Under the pieces are notes generated by a model. It was given only the letters and a program-made list of their open reading frames with translations, was not told where the DNA came from and did no database searches. Positions 10,065-21,939 of a stretch of DNA of 64,000 nt are shown one piece after another (the stretch's first letter is position 1; each line of letters starts with the position of its first letter). Location of the stretch: NCBI GenBank assembly GCA_902702965.1, contig CACRXP010000152.1, positions 873,368 through 937,367 on the forward strand, in the 5' to 3' direction. Position numbers and translations under genes: made by a program. The stretch is from Spirometra erinaceieuropaei. Taxonomy: Eukaryota; Platyhelminthes; Cestoda; Diphyllobothriidea; Diphyllobothriidae.

Positions 10065-11673
10065 TCGATTTCTTTAGACCTCGGAGGTATACAGGCCTGC
10101 GCATCAACCTTTCGACAGTCCTCCATTAGAGGAACGGGGGCGCACTTGACGATGAATATAAATGTGTTGAAATGAGTTAGGATGAGCGTCTGATTCGCTT
10201 GCTCACTGCTGCGAACTATCAGACTGTTTAAGATTACGCGTATATCCCAGTCGGCTCACTGCACTATTTATTGGTGTCAGTTGGAAGTGTAAACGCAGCG
10301 GCACACACCGACACTAAACCAAACAGCCGACTCCTCGGGTCAAATGTTTGAAGCAATCCTTTCCCGGAATGAATTTGAGCAAAGCAAAAGCTTTGAAATA
10401 TGGAGAATGTTATGAGTTCATGAAATTTCATGACCACTTCTTCAAAGGCTCTCGATCCCTGACTCATCGGTAGCCCATGCTGAGTAAACGAAATCGTGCC
10501 TGAAGATAATCCGCTGTAAGCTAAACTCGCTAACCGTCTAGCTATTACGTATAGTTTACTTACTCACTGCCTGAAATTCGTAGCTTGATTGTTAGAGGCA
10601 CAGAATTCTAGTGGGCCATGTCCACCATCAGTTGGTGTAAATTTGTATTTTGATACGGCGATTTACACTGACATCAAACCGTTAATAATCCACTTTCCAT
10701 CCAAGTTTACTCGCGACTCTTTGATCAAATCTTTGAAAAACTGCTTTCCCGGAGTAAGTTTAAAGTGAGCGAACGTGGCAAAACATGGAGAAGGCAACGA
10801 GGTCATAAATTTTCGTAACGCTTTGTTAAATTATAAACGATCACTAAATCACTTGTATTCCATGCTGTGTAGACGTAATCGTGCCTGGCGAAGATTAGTT
10901 GCAAACCAAAACTTCTCATCTATACTAATTCCTTCCTTCCAACCCCCATTATGATGATCGTTTATGTGACTGATCGTTCAACTATACCGCCAATGCTCCT
11001 ATCGCGTTTGATCGCACCATACTGTCGTTTGCCTTATAGAGTGTCAGTTTCAAAAACGTGCAATGAACAAGGCGTCAGGGAATCCTATTTAGTGTCATTG
11101 AATTCCGCATGCTGTGATACCTCGAGGGAGAGAGAGAGAGTGAGAGAGACAGCCAAATGACAGAACGGGACGACCGAGTCCCGTAACACCATCGGTGAGC
11201 GCCCCTCTATCATCGTCCCACCTTTAGCTGTTAAACACGTTTTCTCACTGATCCTGCGTTGGATGAGTTAAATTTCAATGAATTTCAAGAGTCGGTTTCA
11301 ATGGATTTGAACGCAGGCCCGTTTACAACATGTTTCACAAACGGTGCCAGGTCTCTTTCACAAAATTTGAACAGAATTTCCAGTGTAATCATTTGCCGAA
11401 TAGATCACAGTTGAAAGACGTATTTGAGAGTCATTTCCGACGTGGTCGAGTTCTAGCTAAGGGTCATGAATCTTTTCGACCCTATTAAACTGGCGCGATG
11501 CTCCTGTAATAGGACAGGTGCCTTATTCAACTTTGATGTTTGCTCAATGAGAAATTTCCGGTTCTTGTATAATTTTTGCAGAAAATTCACGTAACTCTGC
11601 CTGTTCCTGTGCGCAAGCCTTTTTCGACCCCTTGTTCAAATACTCACGATCACAGACTCACTAGTGTCCCATG
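10065..11673. repeat. Dispersed repeat A, copies 3 and 4
   Basis: Two tandem partial copies (about 10065-10560 and 10560-11673). The second resembles 26450-27060, including a (GA)n tract after CCTCGAGGGAGAG at 11120. No coding sequence is recognised. Confidence 0.5.
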
Positions 11674-12055
11674 CCGCGCACAGGTGAACACAGCTCCCAA
11701 CGCCAGGATCGGTGGGTCAGATGGTCAAGCAGTCATCACACCAACATCCAACACACGTCTTGAAATTGCACCAATTAACGATGCGAATGTCGGCCATCAA
11801 ACAGTCATCACACCACGTGCAACGATCTATGATGAAGGAGGAGCCGCGACCATTCATTGGTATGCGGTAGCATGGCGACTGCATCCTATAAATACTGCAG
11901 CTCCTTGTGCATGAACCACCCGTATCTGCTTTTGTCTCTGATGATGGGTTCGAGCAGGAATCTGGAACTTCAGACGAATAAAACTCTTGTCCCAGTGATC
12001 ATGTTTTCTTCTTCACGACTGATTCCTGGCACTCGTCTCTTCGCTTCTATTAGTA
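11674..12055 (+). mobile_element. PLE 3' end and pseudo-LTR, decayed
   Basis: The sequence matches the end of the PLE at 20485-21561 (opposite strand): the region after the endonuclease, CACCACGTGCAACGATC, TATAAATACTGCAG at 11888-11901, a hammerhead-like segment, and the tail TTCTTCTTCACGACTG. It is inserted between two copies of repeat A. Confidence 0.75.
11931..11984 (+). ncRNA. Degenerate hammerhead ribozyme of a PLE
   Basis: CTGATGA at 11938-11944 and the stem II hairpin are kept. The GAAAC-GUC segment has become GAACTTC, which removes core bases, so activity is unlikely. Confidence 0.6.
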
Positions 12056-13250
12056 ATAAAGAGGCCTACACATCAACCTTAAAGGAGAGGCAAATCGCTT
12101 TGAGATGGATATAAATGGGCTGAAATGGGTCAAGATAAACGCCTTTTTTACTGCTCCCTGCGTTTAAGATGACACAAAGAATCCCAGTCGACCATCGCCA
12201 CAATCTGTTGGTTTAAGGTTGACGCGTTGGCGCAATGACTCATACTGACATTAAACCGTGAATTGCTCTTTCACATCCTAGCTTACCTTCGACTCCTTTG
12301 ATCCAATCTTTGAAACATCGCTTTCACAGAATGAATTCGAACAGGGTAAGTGTGGCAAAGCACGTCAAATGCAATCAGGTTGTAAAATATCGTGACTCCT
12401 TGTTCAGCTACTGACGATCGTTTGTGTCCCATGCATAGCAGACGTAATCCCGCTTGACGAGGATTAGTTGTAATCCAAACCTGCTCACCTATACTAATTC
12501 CTTCCTACCAACCTCCGATCGCGATGCCCATCCATGTGACTGATAGACCTCCACTGCCATCAATGCCCTACTCCCATTTGATCACCCCAGACTGTGTGTC
12601 TTATAAACCGCTAGTTTTAAAAATCCGCCTTGAACAGATGAATAGGGTGACAAAAAATCCTACTTTGTATGATCAAATTCTGCATGTTGTCCCACCTTTG
12701 TTTGGCAAATATGCTCCCTCACTAATCCTGCCTTGCATGAGTTAACTTTCAAAGCATTCCAAAGAATTGGTCTGCAGTCAGGCTGGCTTGCAACATGTTT
12801 CACACAAAATTGCCAAGTTCTGCCTGACATAATTTGACCAAAATTTCCAGTGAAGCATTTTACCGATTAGATCGCAATCGAAAGAATTAAAGGCAAGTCA
12901 ATTTTGACGTGGTCGAGTTCCAGCCAATGATCATGCATTTTGTCAACCCATATTTCAGTGGCACGTACGATCGCATGCTATGGACCGTAATTCACAGAAA
13001 CTATACTTCCTTCACAGGTCCGGCGCCTTCTTCAATGTGGACGCATGCGCAATGAAATGTTTCTGGTTATAATATAATGTTCGCAGGGCACTCATGCAAC
13101 TCCGTCTATTCCTTCAGGCAAGCATTTTGTTAGTCACAGTTCATTGAGACCGGCAAGATATACGTCGGATTTTAGCTGAAAAGTATGCTGGATTAAACAA
13201 TAATACTCTGATTGAATAAGCGCGTATGGAAAACTCGTTCATCAGCCTGA
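12056..13250. repeat. Dispersed repeat A, copy 5
   Basis: Parallels 2420-3060 and 5500-6140. Landmarks are 'AAGATGACACAAAGA' at 12168 and CCACTGCCATCAATGCCC at 12551. No gene is recognised. Confidence 0.5.
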
Positions 13251-13534
13251 ACATAACAAATACTGAAGGATGCCTTTCCGTAAACAAATAACTTAATTTT
13301 TTTAGGAAACTCCTATAACACAACTGCCTTTAATGTATGCTTTCCACAGTAAAATATTTAGGACATAAATGAATCTATAAATGGAGGCGTAAATGAGCGC
13401 TAACATATTCAATCTCATATTGGCACGTATTTCCCGCAGATCGTTTGCAATACGCTCAACCAAACGTGACTACGTGATACTGCTGGATATGTCTAGGCGC
13501 TCTGTTGCTTTTTGCTTATGCTTCAACTGTCTTC

Positions 13535-13700
13535 AGTGTAATCTCTTCAATTAGGGAGTTTCGTTCAACGCCTTTTTTGTTACCTTCAGTGCCCGTTATA
13601 TAAAATTACAGGTAACAGGTGGATGTAAGGCGTCCCGCATCTCGCAATAAACAACTAAGAGAATTATCAACTGTATAAACTAACCAGGTTTGACATTTAT
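13535..13700. repeat. Dispersed repeat B, partial copy
   Basis: Weak match to 14627-14830 and 28260-28430 through TTCGTTCAA, ACAGGTGGAT and the CGTCCCGCA-like stretch. The remaining 13250-13535 shows nothing recognisable. Confidence 0.4.
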
Positions 13701-13729
13701 TCGCACATTAGACTAATGATCAATGCCAG

Positions 13730-14290
13730 TCACAGTCGCCATGGTCTTTCAGACTTTTGTGCGACCGCATCTGGAGTTTGCTATCCAAGCATGGAGACCC
13801 CGGATCGGTAAAGACCTTGGCTTACTTGAAACGTTCATCGGCGAGCAACGAAACTTGTATATGGGCAGTGGACACTACCCTACGAAGCACGATTAGCTAA
13901 TCATGACCTCTTTCCTTCGAGTTACAGACAGCTACTTGGGGACCTGATACAAGCTCTCCGCATCGTGCGCAATCAGGACTGCTGCCTCGCATCTGGAGAC
14001 TTCTTCGTGTTGGCGACTACGACTAACCTGAGAGGCCATCCACTCAAACTGCGTGTGACTGGTGCTCGGATAGACACACGAAAGTTCTTCTCCAACAGAG
14101 TGGCTGCAGCTTGGAATGCTTTGTCTGAAGATTTTGCCATGTCGGGATCCGTAGACACTTTTAAACGGAGGCTAGATTAACAGTGGAGAGCGCACCACAA
14201 TAACGCCCGACTACAGCCACCCTGATAGCCAACGTTGACAATTTAGCGTTATGATGATGCTACTACCAAAATGAAAGTAACATATGTTTG
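13730..14290 (+). mobile_element. LINE ORF2 3' end (CR1/jockey-like), decayed
   Basis: At 13744 the frame reads FQTFVRPHLEFAIQAWRP, the region after the reverse-transcriptase core in many LINEs. At 13965-14180 it ends with TRKFFSNRVAAAWNAL and TFKRRLD-stop, a typical ORF2 C-terminus. A frame change separates the two parts. The 3' flank has no clear tail. Confidence 0.75.
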
Positions 14291-14626
14291 TGTAATTATT
14301 ATGTTTAAGCCACGTCGCACACCCCTGCCCGCATTCACCACGAGTTTTTGCTTCTTTTCCTGTATGTTAGGTGTTCATCAACTTTCTGCTGCATTTAATC
14401 AACAAACCGAGTTCATATGTTTTTAAATGCTGTTAACGCATGAAATTCCATGTACATCTGTACAGTTTTTGCTATTCTCCTTGTGTTTCTTTCATGTTAC
14501 TTCCTTTCCATTTCCTCCATATACTTCCTCTGCATGTAACCAACAGGGATTTTAAGGGTGCACGCCTACTTTCCCTGAAATATACTAATACTGATACTAG
14601 TACTGAATTTTCTTCAGGGTAGTCTT

Positions 14627-15470
14627 TTCTTCTCGGGAGTTCGTTCAATATCTCTAGGCTGTGGCGTCCGTTGCATACATGTACAATTGACAGGTGGACT
14701 TTTGTCGCCCCGCACCGCGTATAAAATAATCGAGGTAGTTAGGGACTACAAAAGCCAGCCAAATTTGTTATTCATTTGCGCATTTTGGGATTTTAGTCAA
14801 CGTTTCGTGAGATAGCATATCTGCTGTGCATACATCTCGCTACGCAAGAGCCAGCCTGAAACTGCCAGCCACACTTGTTATTGCATTTCACCTGCCACTG
14901 GCAGTCAATGCCAACGAAGACGCTGCCGGTCACAGCGGAGCATTTACGACTGGTCTCTCAGTAGCCTGCCCTCGCTTTTAGGGGTCTGGGACTGAATTCA
15001 GGCTGGCGGTTTCAGGCTGAAACTCAGGCCTCTCCCTAGATGTCGCTTCGTGTTTACGAATAACTCCTCTGCACTCCCATCCCACCGCCGCATAAATCAG
15101 ACGGCATCTGAGCACGCAGTCTGTGTCCTAAAATGCATATCAGTCAGTAAAAAAAGTTCAAGATAAATTGCCTTTCTTCGGCTGCAAAAGCGGAGGAAAA
15201 GGTAATTGTGCACATGTGGATCATTTGTCTGAAAGTACGGTTAGTAGCTTTTCAGCCAAAACTGCGAATCGTGAATACCACTGGCTAACTGCTGCAAACA
15301 CCCAAAACCTACCAACATGCGTCCGGGAGCAAATGACTATCGGTGGGTGCATCCGATTGGTCGGTCATCATATTTTATTTCGAAAAGGTAATTTGACTCA
15401 CGTGGATCATCATTTTAGACATACAGTTGATTTTCTTTATTAGAGGGGACGCACAGACCCCAGCGTCATT
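14627..15470. repeat. Dispersed repeat B, copy 1
   Basis: Shares long stretches with 27465-28000 and 28270-28935, for example GCATTTACGACTGGTC, TCAGTAGCCTGCCCTC and CTGAATTCAGG. The later part resembles 28740-28935 (ACAAACACCCA block). It does not encode a recognisable protein. Confidence 0.6.
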
Positions 15471-15582
15471 CACAAATTATCTAAACTCTACGAGGAGGCA
15501 GGGCTGACAAGCTGAAGAAGTGGTCATCAACGTCGCCCATCCAACTGACGAAACGGTTACCCAGCAACATATAAGGACGTAT

Positions 15583-15690
15583 GTACAGGGGACATGCTAT
15601 TTCATGAAATATTGACTGAACTTCTGAAATGTATTTTCAGCTGCACGAGAATACTCTTGGAGATTGGTACTATTCCCTGTCATATTGCAT
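15583..15690. repeat. Fragment of the long-TIR element
   Basis: TTTCATGAAATATTGACTGAACTTCTGAAATG at 15600-15631 resembles the outer arm of the long-TIR family. Only this end is present. Confidence 0.45.
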
Positions 15691-16099
15691 GATGCTAAGA
15701 CATTACAGTCATGCAAGGAGATTAGCCGTCCTCATACCAGCGTAACTCACGCACTACGATCATTCTGACATGAGTAGTATTCTTGTGTGTTTTAGTAGTT
15801 TGTGTGGATGGACGTCTACTGTGTCCAAATAGAGCGCACTACATTCATTCATCAGGAAATGGTGATTCGCCCTAATGGGGTACTGAGGAAAGGGTATGGG
15901 CCATTTTCAATAAATTCTACCCACCTGAGCAATTTCAAGACAATGGCAAGAGAATTTACACAGGCCACCACCTGCAGGCTGCCGATCAGACTGCTATAGG
16001 AACGCAGTCTTACGGCCACCGATAGGTCCACCTATTGCAACCGTCATCGATAGGTGCAAATACCCTCAAAAGACCAAGTAGAATTCGATATGGTAGTCT

Positions 16100-16925
16100 G
16101 CGGAAATAAGTGGGCACACAGGCTATGTCTCAAAATACGTTTCAGTGGCTAAAAAAGTTTAAAAACCACGATTTCGCCTTACATCGGCTACAAAAGGCGA
16201 TTTTTCATGAGGCTCATTAATTTAGCGTTACATCTTATCCGCCTTACGAGAGGCAGCGCACTGACCACGGTGCTTTTCACAGACAATCTAAATTCTCTGA
16301 GGAGGCGCGGCCGACGAGGTGTGTAGGGGTAATCGACATAGCCTACCCACCTGACGAAAGGGTTGCCCAGCATCCGACACACACACACAGGCATCCACGC
16401 GAGTCGCACCGACCAGTGTCTGTGACCTGTCCATGTATGTTCGTGGGCTGAGCACCACGACGGATGTGCAGTGTAGCCTGTCAGTATGGTAAATAATTAC
16501 AAAATTCTATACTATTAACTGCCTGTTGACGGTATATGAATATTACGCGGTTATTCCGCAATAGCTGATGGATGTAAGCTCCAATATTCATACCAAATTT
16601 CGGACCGTGCGTGAAAAGATATATTCCGAAGGATTTACTTCAAGTTCGATTATTGATTTCCTCTGAAATCAAACAAGGCAGGTCATTAGCATCGCCTACC
16701 CAACTGAAGGAACGGTTGCCCAGCATCCGACAAACGCAGGCATCCACGCGAGTTACACCGACCACTGTCTGTGACCTGTTCATGTATGGTCGTGGGCTGC
16801 GCACCACGACGGATGAGCAGTGGAGCAATGATCTGTTTCCAGCCGACTGGCCATCGCCACACACAAGAGAATGGTCATTAGCTAACCGGAAGTATTGGAT
16901 GATTACAAGTGCTCCAGAATCAGAG
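16100..16925. repeat. Repeat B-like sequence with local duplication
   Basis: A stretch of about 130 bp at 16340-16470 is repeated at 16685-16820. Both contain GGTTGCCCAGCATCCGAC, CATCCACGCGAGT and TCGTGGGCTG. A short (CA)n lies at 16380-16391 in the first copy only. The ORFs at 16611-16928 and 16640-17092 only traverse this repeat. Confidence 0.6.
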
Positions 16926-18130
16926 TAGATGGAACTCGCCTGCCATCTCTGGATAAATTCATCTACCTGGGCAGTACAACCTACAACTGACAGGTCGGAT
17001 CTCCAAGGCCGGACGTGTATATGGCTAGCGGGGGCACTCACTTCGGGATCGTGGCGGTCTTCGACTGGACAGTCGCCACCCTGACGATGCATCCGTATGT
17101 GGCTGAGCCATGGACGGTGTACGGAAAGTAAAGAAACTTTACCCCAGTTGTCTGTACGAAATACTAAAGCTGAGGTGATAGGACAGCACCCCAGAAATAA
17201 GAAGTCCTCAAAGGTTGCGCTTCATCATGCTGTGTGGCAGCGGCCACGTGGAAGGGATGGATGAAGAGCATCTAGGCAAAGGACTATTCAATGAGGACCT
17301 CGGTACGGGTGCTTGTATACAGTGTGGCTATGAGCGTCGCTACAACAACACCCTGGGGATTTCCCTTTTGTTATAGGCAAAGTAATCCTCTAAACTAAAA
17401 ACACCTCAAATGGAATCGGCAGATGCGGAGCACTTGTGTGAAAACTGGAACCGCAATCCATGCAGTCCTTCGCACAGAACGGACCAGGGCGAAGAGCAGT
17501 GCGTACAAGTCGGACAATATCACTGACCAATGCAGCAAACGTCCAACGTCTACCAACATGTCCGCAATCATCCTCGGATCAACGGTCAAGTCGGCTCATC
17601 CAAATCACTGGCCCGCACACAGACCGTCCCTATCACTAGCACCGTCGCGAAAGTCAGTCCAGCCACTTACTCTCCGTCCGCTCCATCATCATAAACTGTA
17701 GCAGCGGCATTGTGGGTGGAGGGGGGGGGGTTCCCACCTGTCCCATCTTAATAGTACACATCGGCCTTGTCATGCACAGCGACTGGCGAATCAGTGTCGC
17801 CCCTGTCTCACCTGCCTGACCATCGACCACATGCGCCGCCGTGAACATTTTCAGCAAAAAACCGCAGTCCAGACACATCATCACCATCGCCTCTCCTAGC
17901 CTACCCACACAGACCGAGTCAAAACGCGCACGCACACACCATTCTCCCAATGTAACGTCATGCCTTTCATCTGCAGCAGATATGTGGTCAAATATATCGT
18001 CGCTAATTTCGCGAGCGGACGTCACATGACAGGAAGAGCATGTCCATTCGTGGACTCTGGTGCAATGAGGGGGTACCGACTGACGTCTGGTGTGCGCGTA
18101 CCATTCAGCCCTGTCAGTCACTATTCTCCC
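16925..18130 (+). mobile_element. LINE 3' remnant with C2H2-like tail, copy 2
   Basis: Reads RLPSLDKFIYLGST at 16932-16974, the same ORF2 region as in copy 1 at 4358. It degenerates through 17740-17860, where a CPILIVHIGLV-like finger remains. Many stops and frame changes are present. Confidence 0.55.
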
Positions 18131-18900
18131 GAAAGCAATCCCTACAGGCCAGAATATGTCAAGCAGTAAATGAAGGGATTCAGTAACATGTCATAGTAGA
18201 CAGCTTGCCGGACAAGACATCCGTACAGACTTAAAATCAGGCATAACACACGTCTCCACGATACGCCAATGCTACAGACCGTTCCAGGAAGAAGTCGTAG
18301 GAAAGCTACAAACCAAAATGACTGATATCAGTGAGCATTGGTGGGTTTCCAGGAAAGACACCAGACGACTCAAGGACAAGAACGCTTCATTCACTTTAAC
18401 GGATCACAGAATATCTCGATTCTAAGGCGTACAGCTGGTACTTAGGTGTGAACTGTAGTCTTCGAAGAAACAGCGGGCGCTGCAAAAATTCCTCCACCAC
18501 TAAAGCAGCCAATCGGTTGCAAGCGAGTGAATTTTTGCTGGATCGATACACATGGTTGCATTAGGATGTGAGACAGAAACAGCATATAGTTCTGTGGGTT
18601 ATTTTGGTCCTCTTTGGGGAGTGGCGGGGTGTTCTCATAGCTTCATCAGCAAATATCTAATGCGATGACAGGCCTTCGGTGTCTGCCTGTGGAGTCGTGG
18701 AATGTTTGCGGCAGAGCCCATTCAATTTTGAGGTTTAAGACGGAGCCCGAGCAATTACACGGTGGTAACCGATGCAGTGCACAGCTTAACCCCCTCTGAG
18801 GTCGTACCTGCAATTGTTTACCATGTCACTTATCCTGACTGTCTGTAGCATGACGGGCAGGTGACTCTCGAAAATCGGGCATCCACAGGTTCGCTCAGTA
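18130..18900. other. Intergenic, no feature recognised
   Basis: No exon, RNA gene or recognised repeat copy is seen here. Confidence 0.35.
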
Positions 18901-18979
18901 ACACTGAGTGATTTGCGATCCAAAATCGGTAAGCGCGGCTGCAAGAGCATTTACTAATCCGCCTGTGACAGATCCTGAA

Positions 18980-20290
18980 TGCGTTGGGGCGCATCGAGGG
19001 CGAGGCGGCCCTGCACACCTCGTAAAACATGCCATCTGTACGAGAGAGAGAGTCCAAGCCCATCTGGCAGCCCTTGCTCCGCATTCCACTCGGTTACTGC
19101 GTCGAAGCCGAAAAATTGCCCGACGAAATGTTACAAGCTAAAATCCTCCAACCCCCCCCCCTCCCCTTGGGCATCCCAAAAATGACGGATCCCTACGCTT
19201 ATGCATCCACTATCGCCGTCTTTACGCGGTTACGCTGCGTTACACATTCCCTCTCCTCCGACTAGATGATACCCTCGACGCACTCGGCAACGAGGCCTGG
19301 TTTTCAACCCCAGATCTCAAGTCGGGATATTGACAGGTCGAGATACATCCCAACGACCGTCATAAACCTGCCTTTACGGCACCTCAAGGGTTACTCGAAT
19401 TCAAAACACGACCCTTTGGGTTTTCTAAGTTCCGCAAATATTCCCATGGTACACTTGAAAAGTCAAGTTGGCAAACACGTGTTTTCGGTAACGTCAGGCC
19501 AATACAGTTACATGAAGGAATGAAAATGTACAAAATTAACAGTGTTTATAGGTGTCTCAAGGGCAATTAAGTCATTAACACTCTTCTTCCCCACGCCGCC
19601 CGCATGACGAGGTCGGCGGGTTTTGGGCCTTAGAGCTGGGGAAGGGAGGTAAGAGAGTCTTTGAGTGATGTTCTTGGATTGAGTACGTGAAGTACGCATC
19701 TCTGTAATTAGGGGTTTGAGGCGGTATGTCGTGATCACGTGAGGTTGGCGTTGGCCACGGCAGAGTGTGTTTGTGTCAGGGTTTTCTGACAGCATAACAC
19801 CGGATTCGCTAGCCATATAGCTACTGCCTAGGCCGTTGCTAGTATCCGTTGACGTAGGCCTTTAGATAAGCTTGTTGGTGTCCGATAGAAAACCTGAAAT
19901 GCTTCCTTGGCATCGACTCGGTGATCCATATCGATTAAATGTACAAGAATAGAACTCGAAACCGATAGGTTTTGGGCTTTGTAACTCTGCCAGTACCTTC
20001 CAACGCCTCATGTATCGCTTCCTACGGCATTTCATCCCGCATCAGTGCCTCGTTTACCTGGGATGACATCATTGTTTTTGGCCGTACGATGCAAGAGCAT
20101 AAGGCCAACTTGCGAGAGGTCTTGGGAGGCTCTCCGCGATGCCGGGCTTACCTTCAACCCCAATCAAATGCCTCTTTTTGCGACCCGGAGTGCAATTCCT
20201 AGGCCAGATCATTGCCCCGGTGCGAATATTCGCCCTATCCGACAGGGCTGAATGTGTTCGCATTTGGCAGAAGCACGCGGACTAGATCAG
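18980..20290 (+). mobile_element. Decayed Ty3/gypsy pol gene, split by an insertion
   Basis: From 19055 the linker reads KPIWQPLLRIPLGYCVEAEK, then the reverse transcriptase reads FSTPDLKSGY, a stop, and QVEIHPNDRHKPAF to about 19440. It resumes at about 19973 with STFQRLMYRFLRH-like sequence and CLVYLDDIIVFG, the catalytic YLDD motif. The intervening 530 bp (19441-19969) are foreign. Frame changes and stops show it is dead. It belongs to a different gypsy lineage from the CsRn1-like element at 49.9 kb. Confidence 0.78.
19441..19969. mobile_element. Unidentified insertion in the gypsy remnant
   Basis: This interrupts the reverse-transcriptase gene between PFGF-like and LCNSASTFQ-like codons. 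Its left end shares TTGCAAACACGTGTTTTCGG-like sequence with 25850-25872. A - strand ORF (19508-19816) has no recognisable domain. Element type is unknown. Confidence 0.45.
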
Positions 20291-20481
20291 AATGAGGCCC
20301 GTCGGGGTCCTATCGAAGCTGAGATAAACGATGCACAAGGAGGAAAGTCTGGGATTCGAAACCACGCCCTTTTCGCAGCGATGCCTTAAACCGCTCGGCT
20401 GGCAACCATGACGAATTCCATACGCAGGAGGTGTTTTGGTAGGTCAAGTTGCAGGTTGATGTCGCACCAGTCACCTGAGCC

Positions 20482-21499
20482 CAATCAGGGATCGTTGCAC
20501 GTGGCGTGATGGCCGATATTCGCATCGGTAATTGCCACAATTTCATCACGTGCGTTGGATGTTTGTGTGATGATTGCTCGACCATCTGACGCGCTGACCC
20601 AGGTGTTGGGACGAGTGTTCACCTGTGCGCTCCCCGCGTGGCCAATTACTCCGCCTAGGCGAAGTCTCAGCACCGAGTATGGAATGGGAATATCATTGCA
20701 CTTGTTAATGGACTGGGGGCCAGTAAACCATGATTCAAGCAGCTCCCGGCTCACGCGGTTGTCACCTCTTGCGAGAATTTCGGCCTCCTCAAATTTGAAT
20801 TTGTGGCCGGAACCCGTCGAATGAGTCGCAACTTGAGAGCTGGCGTCATTTCTCCGCATCTCTGCAGCGTGCTCGGCCATTCGCGTTTGGATTTGTCTTC
20901 CGGTTTCTCCGACGTAGTGGCTTTGTCCGCAACTGCACCAGATCCGATAAACGACTCCAGACGTTTCTTGCCGTGGCAGTGGGTCTTTCGATTTCATGAT
21001 CAGACGCCTGATGGTTGCCTCCGACCTGTGTGCAACTCCAACCCCAAGTGGTGCGAGAAGGCGGCCAACAGCTTCCGAAACGTTCTTGACATATGGAAGC
21101 GCTCGCCAAACTTTGATGTCCGCGCGGTTAGGCCTTTCATCCATTTTGCGTATGCACCGGTTGACAAAGTTGCGCGGGTAGCCATTGGCTTTGACGACCC
21201 GTTCAGCAATCTTGTCTTCCGGCTCACTGCAGTGCGTTTCGGCACGCCGATAGAACGTCCTTACACAACTGCGTTTGTGACTGATTGGGTAGTTGATGTT
21301 GAAGTTCAGTACTTGCATCGTATTTGTCGCTTTCCTGAACACTTTGGTCTTTAGTCCACTACAATCCTTGCGGCATAGGAGGACATCCAGGAAGGCCAGC
21401 TGGTTGTTCTCTTCCTCCTCCGTCGTAAATTGTATGTCCGGGAAGACCGCATTCAGACGTTCTTTGAATGTCAGCAGTTGCTCCCGATCCCGACGCGAA
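20482..21499 (-). mobile_element. PLE body: RT end and GIY-YIG endonuclease
   Basis: The - strand frame ending at 20485 holds the last part of a PLE reverse transcriptase (DIQFTTEEEENNQLAFLDVL) and then the linker ALPYVKNVSEAVGRLLAPLG. The GIY-YIG-type endonuclease is represented by GVVYRIWCSCGQSHYVGET, TRMAEH and LLESWFTGPQSINKCND. The frame is open for about 330 codons. The reverse-transcriptase core upstream is missing and the 3' end is cut short at 20482. At its 5' side it is fused to an inverted pseudo-LTR (21500-21775). Confidence 0.9.
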
Positions 21500-21775
21500 T
21501 ATCGGTCATCACGCCACGTGCAACGATCCCTGATGAAAGTTAGGGAGCCGTGAATATTCATGGGTATGCGGTAGCATTGCTACTGCATCCTATAAATACT
21601 GCAGCCGCATGTACATGGACCACCCTTATCCGCTTATGTCTCTGATGATGGATTCGAGCAGGAATCCGAAACGTCAGGCTAATAAAGCTCTAGTCCCGGT
21701 GATCGTGTCTTCTTCTTCTTCTTCTTCTTCTTCTTCAAGACTGCTTCCTGGGACTCGTCTCTTCGCCTCTGTTAG
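21500..21775 (+). mobile_element. Inverted pseudo-LTR at the 5' end of the PLE
   Basis: This carries the 3' end of the same PLE family in the opposite orientation to the body: CACGCCACGTGCAACGATC, TATAAATACTGCAG at 21590-21603, a hammerhead ribozyme, AATAAAG, a (TTC)n run at 21709-21737, and an end near TCTGTTAG. The first residues of the 20485-21561 frame are read through this inverted piece. Confidence 0.82.
21633..21687 (+). ncRNA. Hammerhead ribozyme, intact core (PLE)
   Basis: CTGATGA at 21642-21648 is followed by stem II, GGATTC and GAATCC closing a GAGCAG loop, and then GAAAC-GTC. Stem I pairs GTCT with AGGC, with further pairing of CTTAT with ATAAAG. Stem III is only AC/GT with no loop, the minimal type I form reported in PLEs, which may need to act as a dimer. 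Predicted cleavage is after GTC. Confidence 0.85.
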
Positions 21776-21939
21776 CCCAATGTGCGTTTGTTTCGAGTGG
21801 TGGACTGAGAGTCAGGCTGAAATGGCTTCTCTTGGAAAGCACACGCTTGTTGTGCATTCATATGCGTGAAAACTAATCACCTTGTCCTTTCTATTTGCCA
21901 CCCCGTCACTTATTCTGGAAGCTTTGTCTACAACGATCA

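Noticed and set aside
16640..17092. 150-codon - strand ORF
   Set aside because: It crosses a local duplication and the LINE start; the sequence is repetitive, not protein-like.
17654..18121. 155-codon - strand ORF
   Set aside because: It is antisense to the decayed LINE 3' end and has no recognisable domain.
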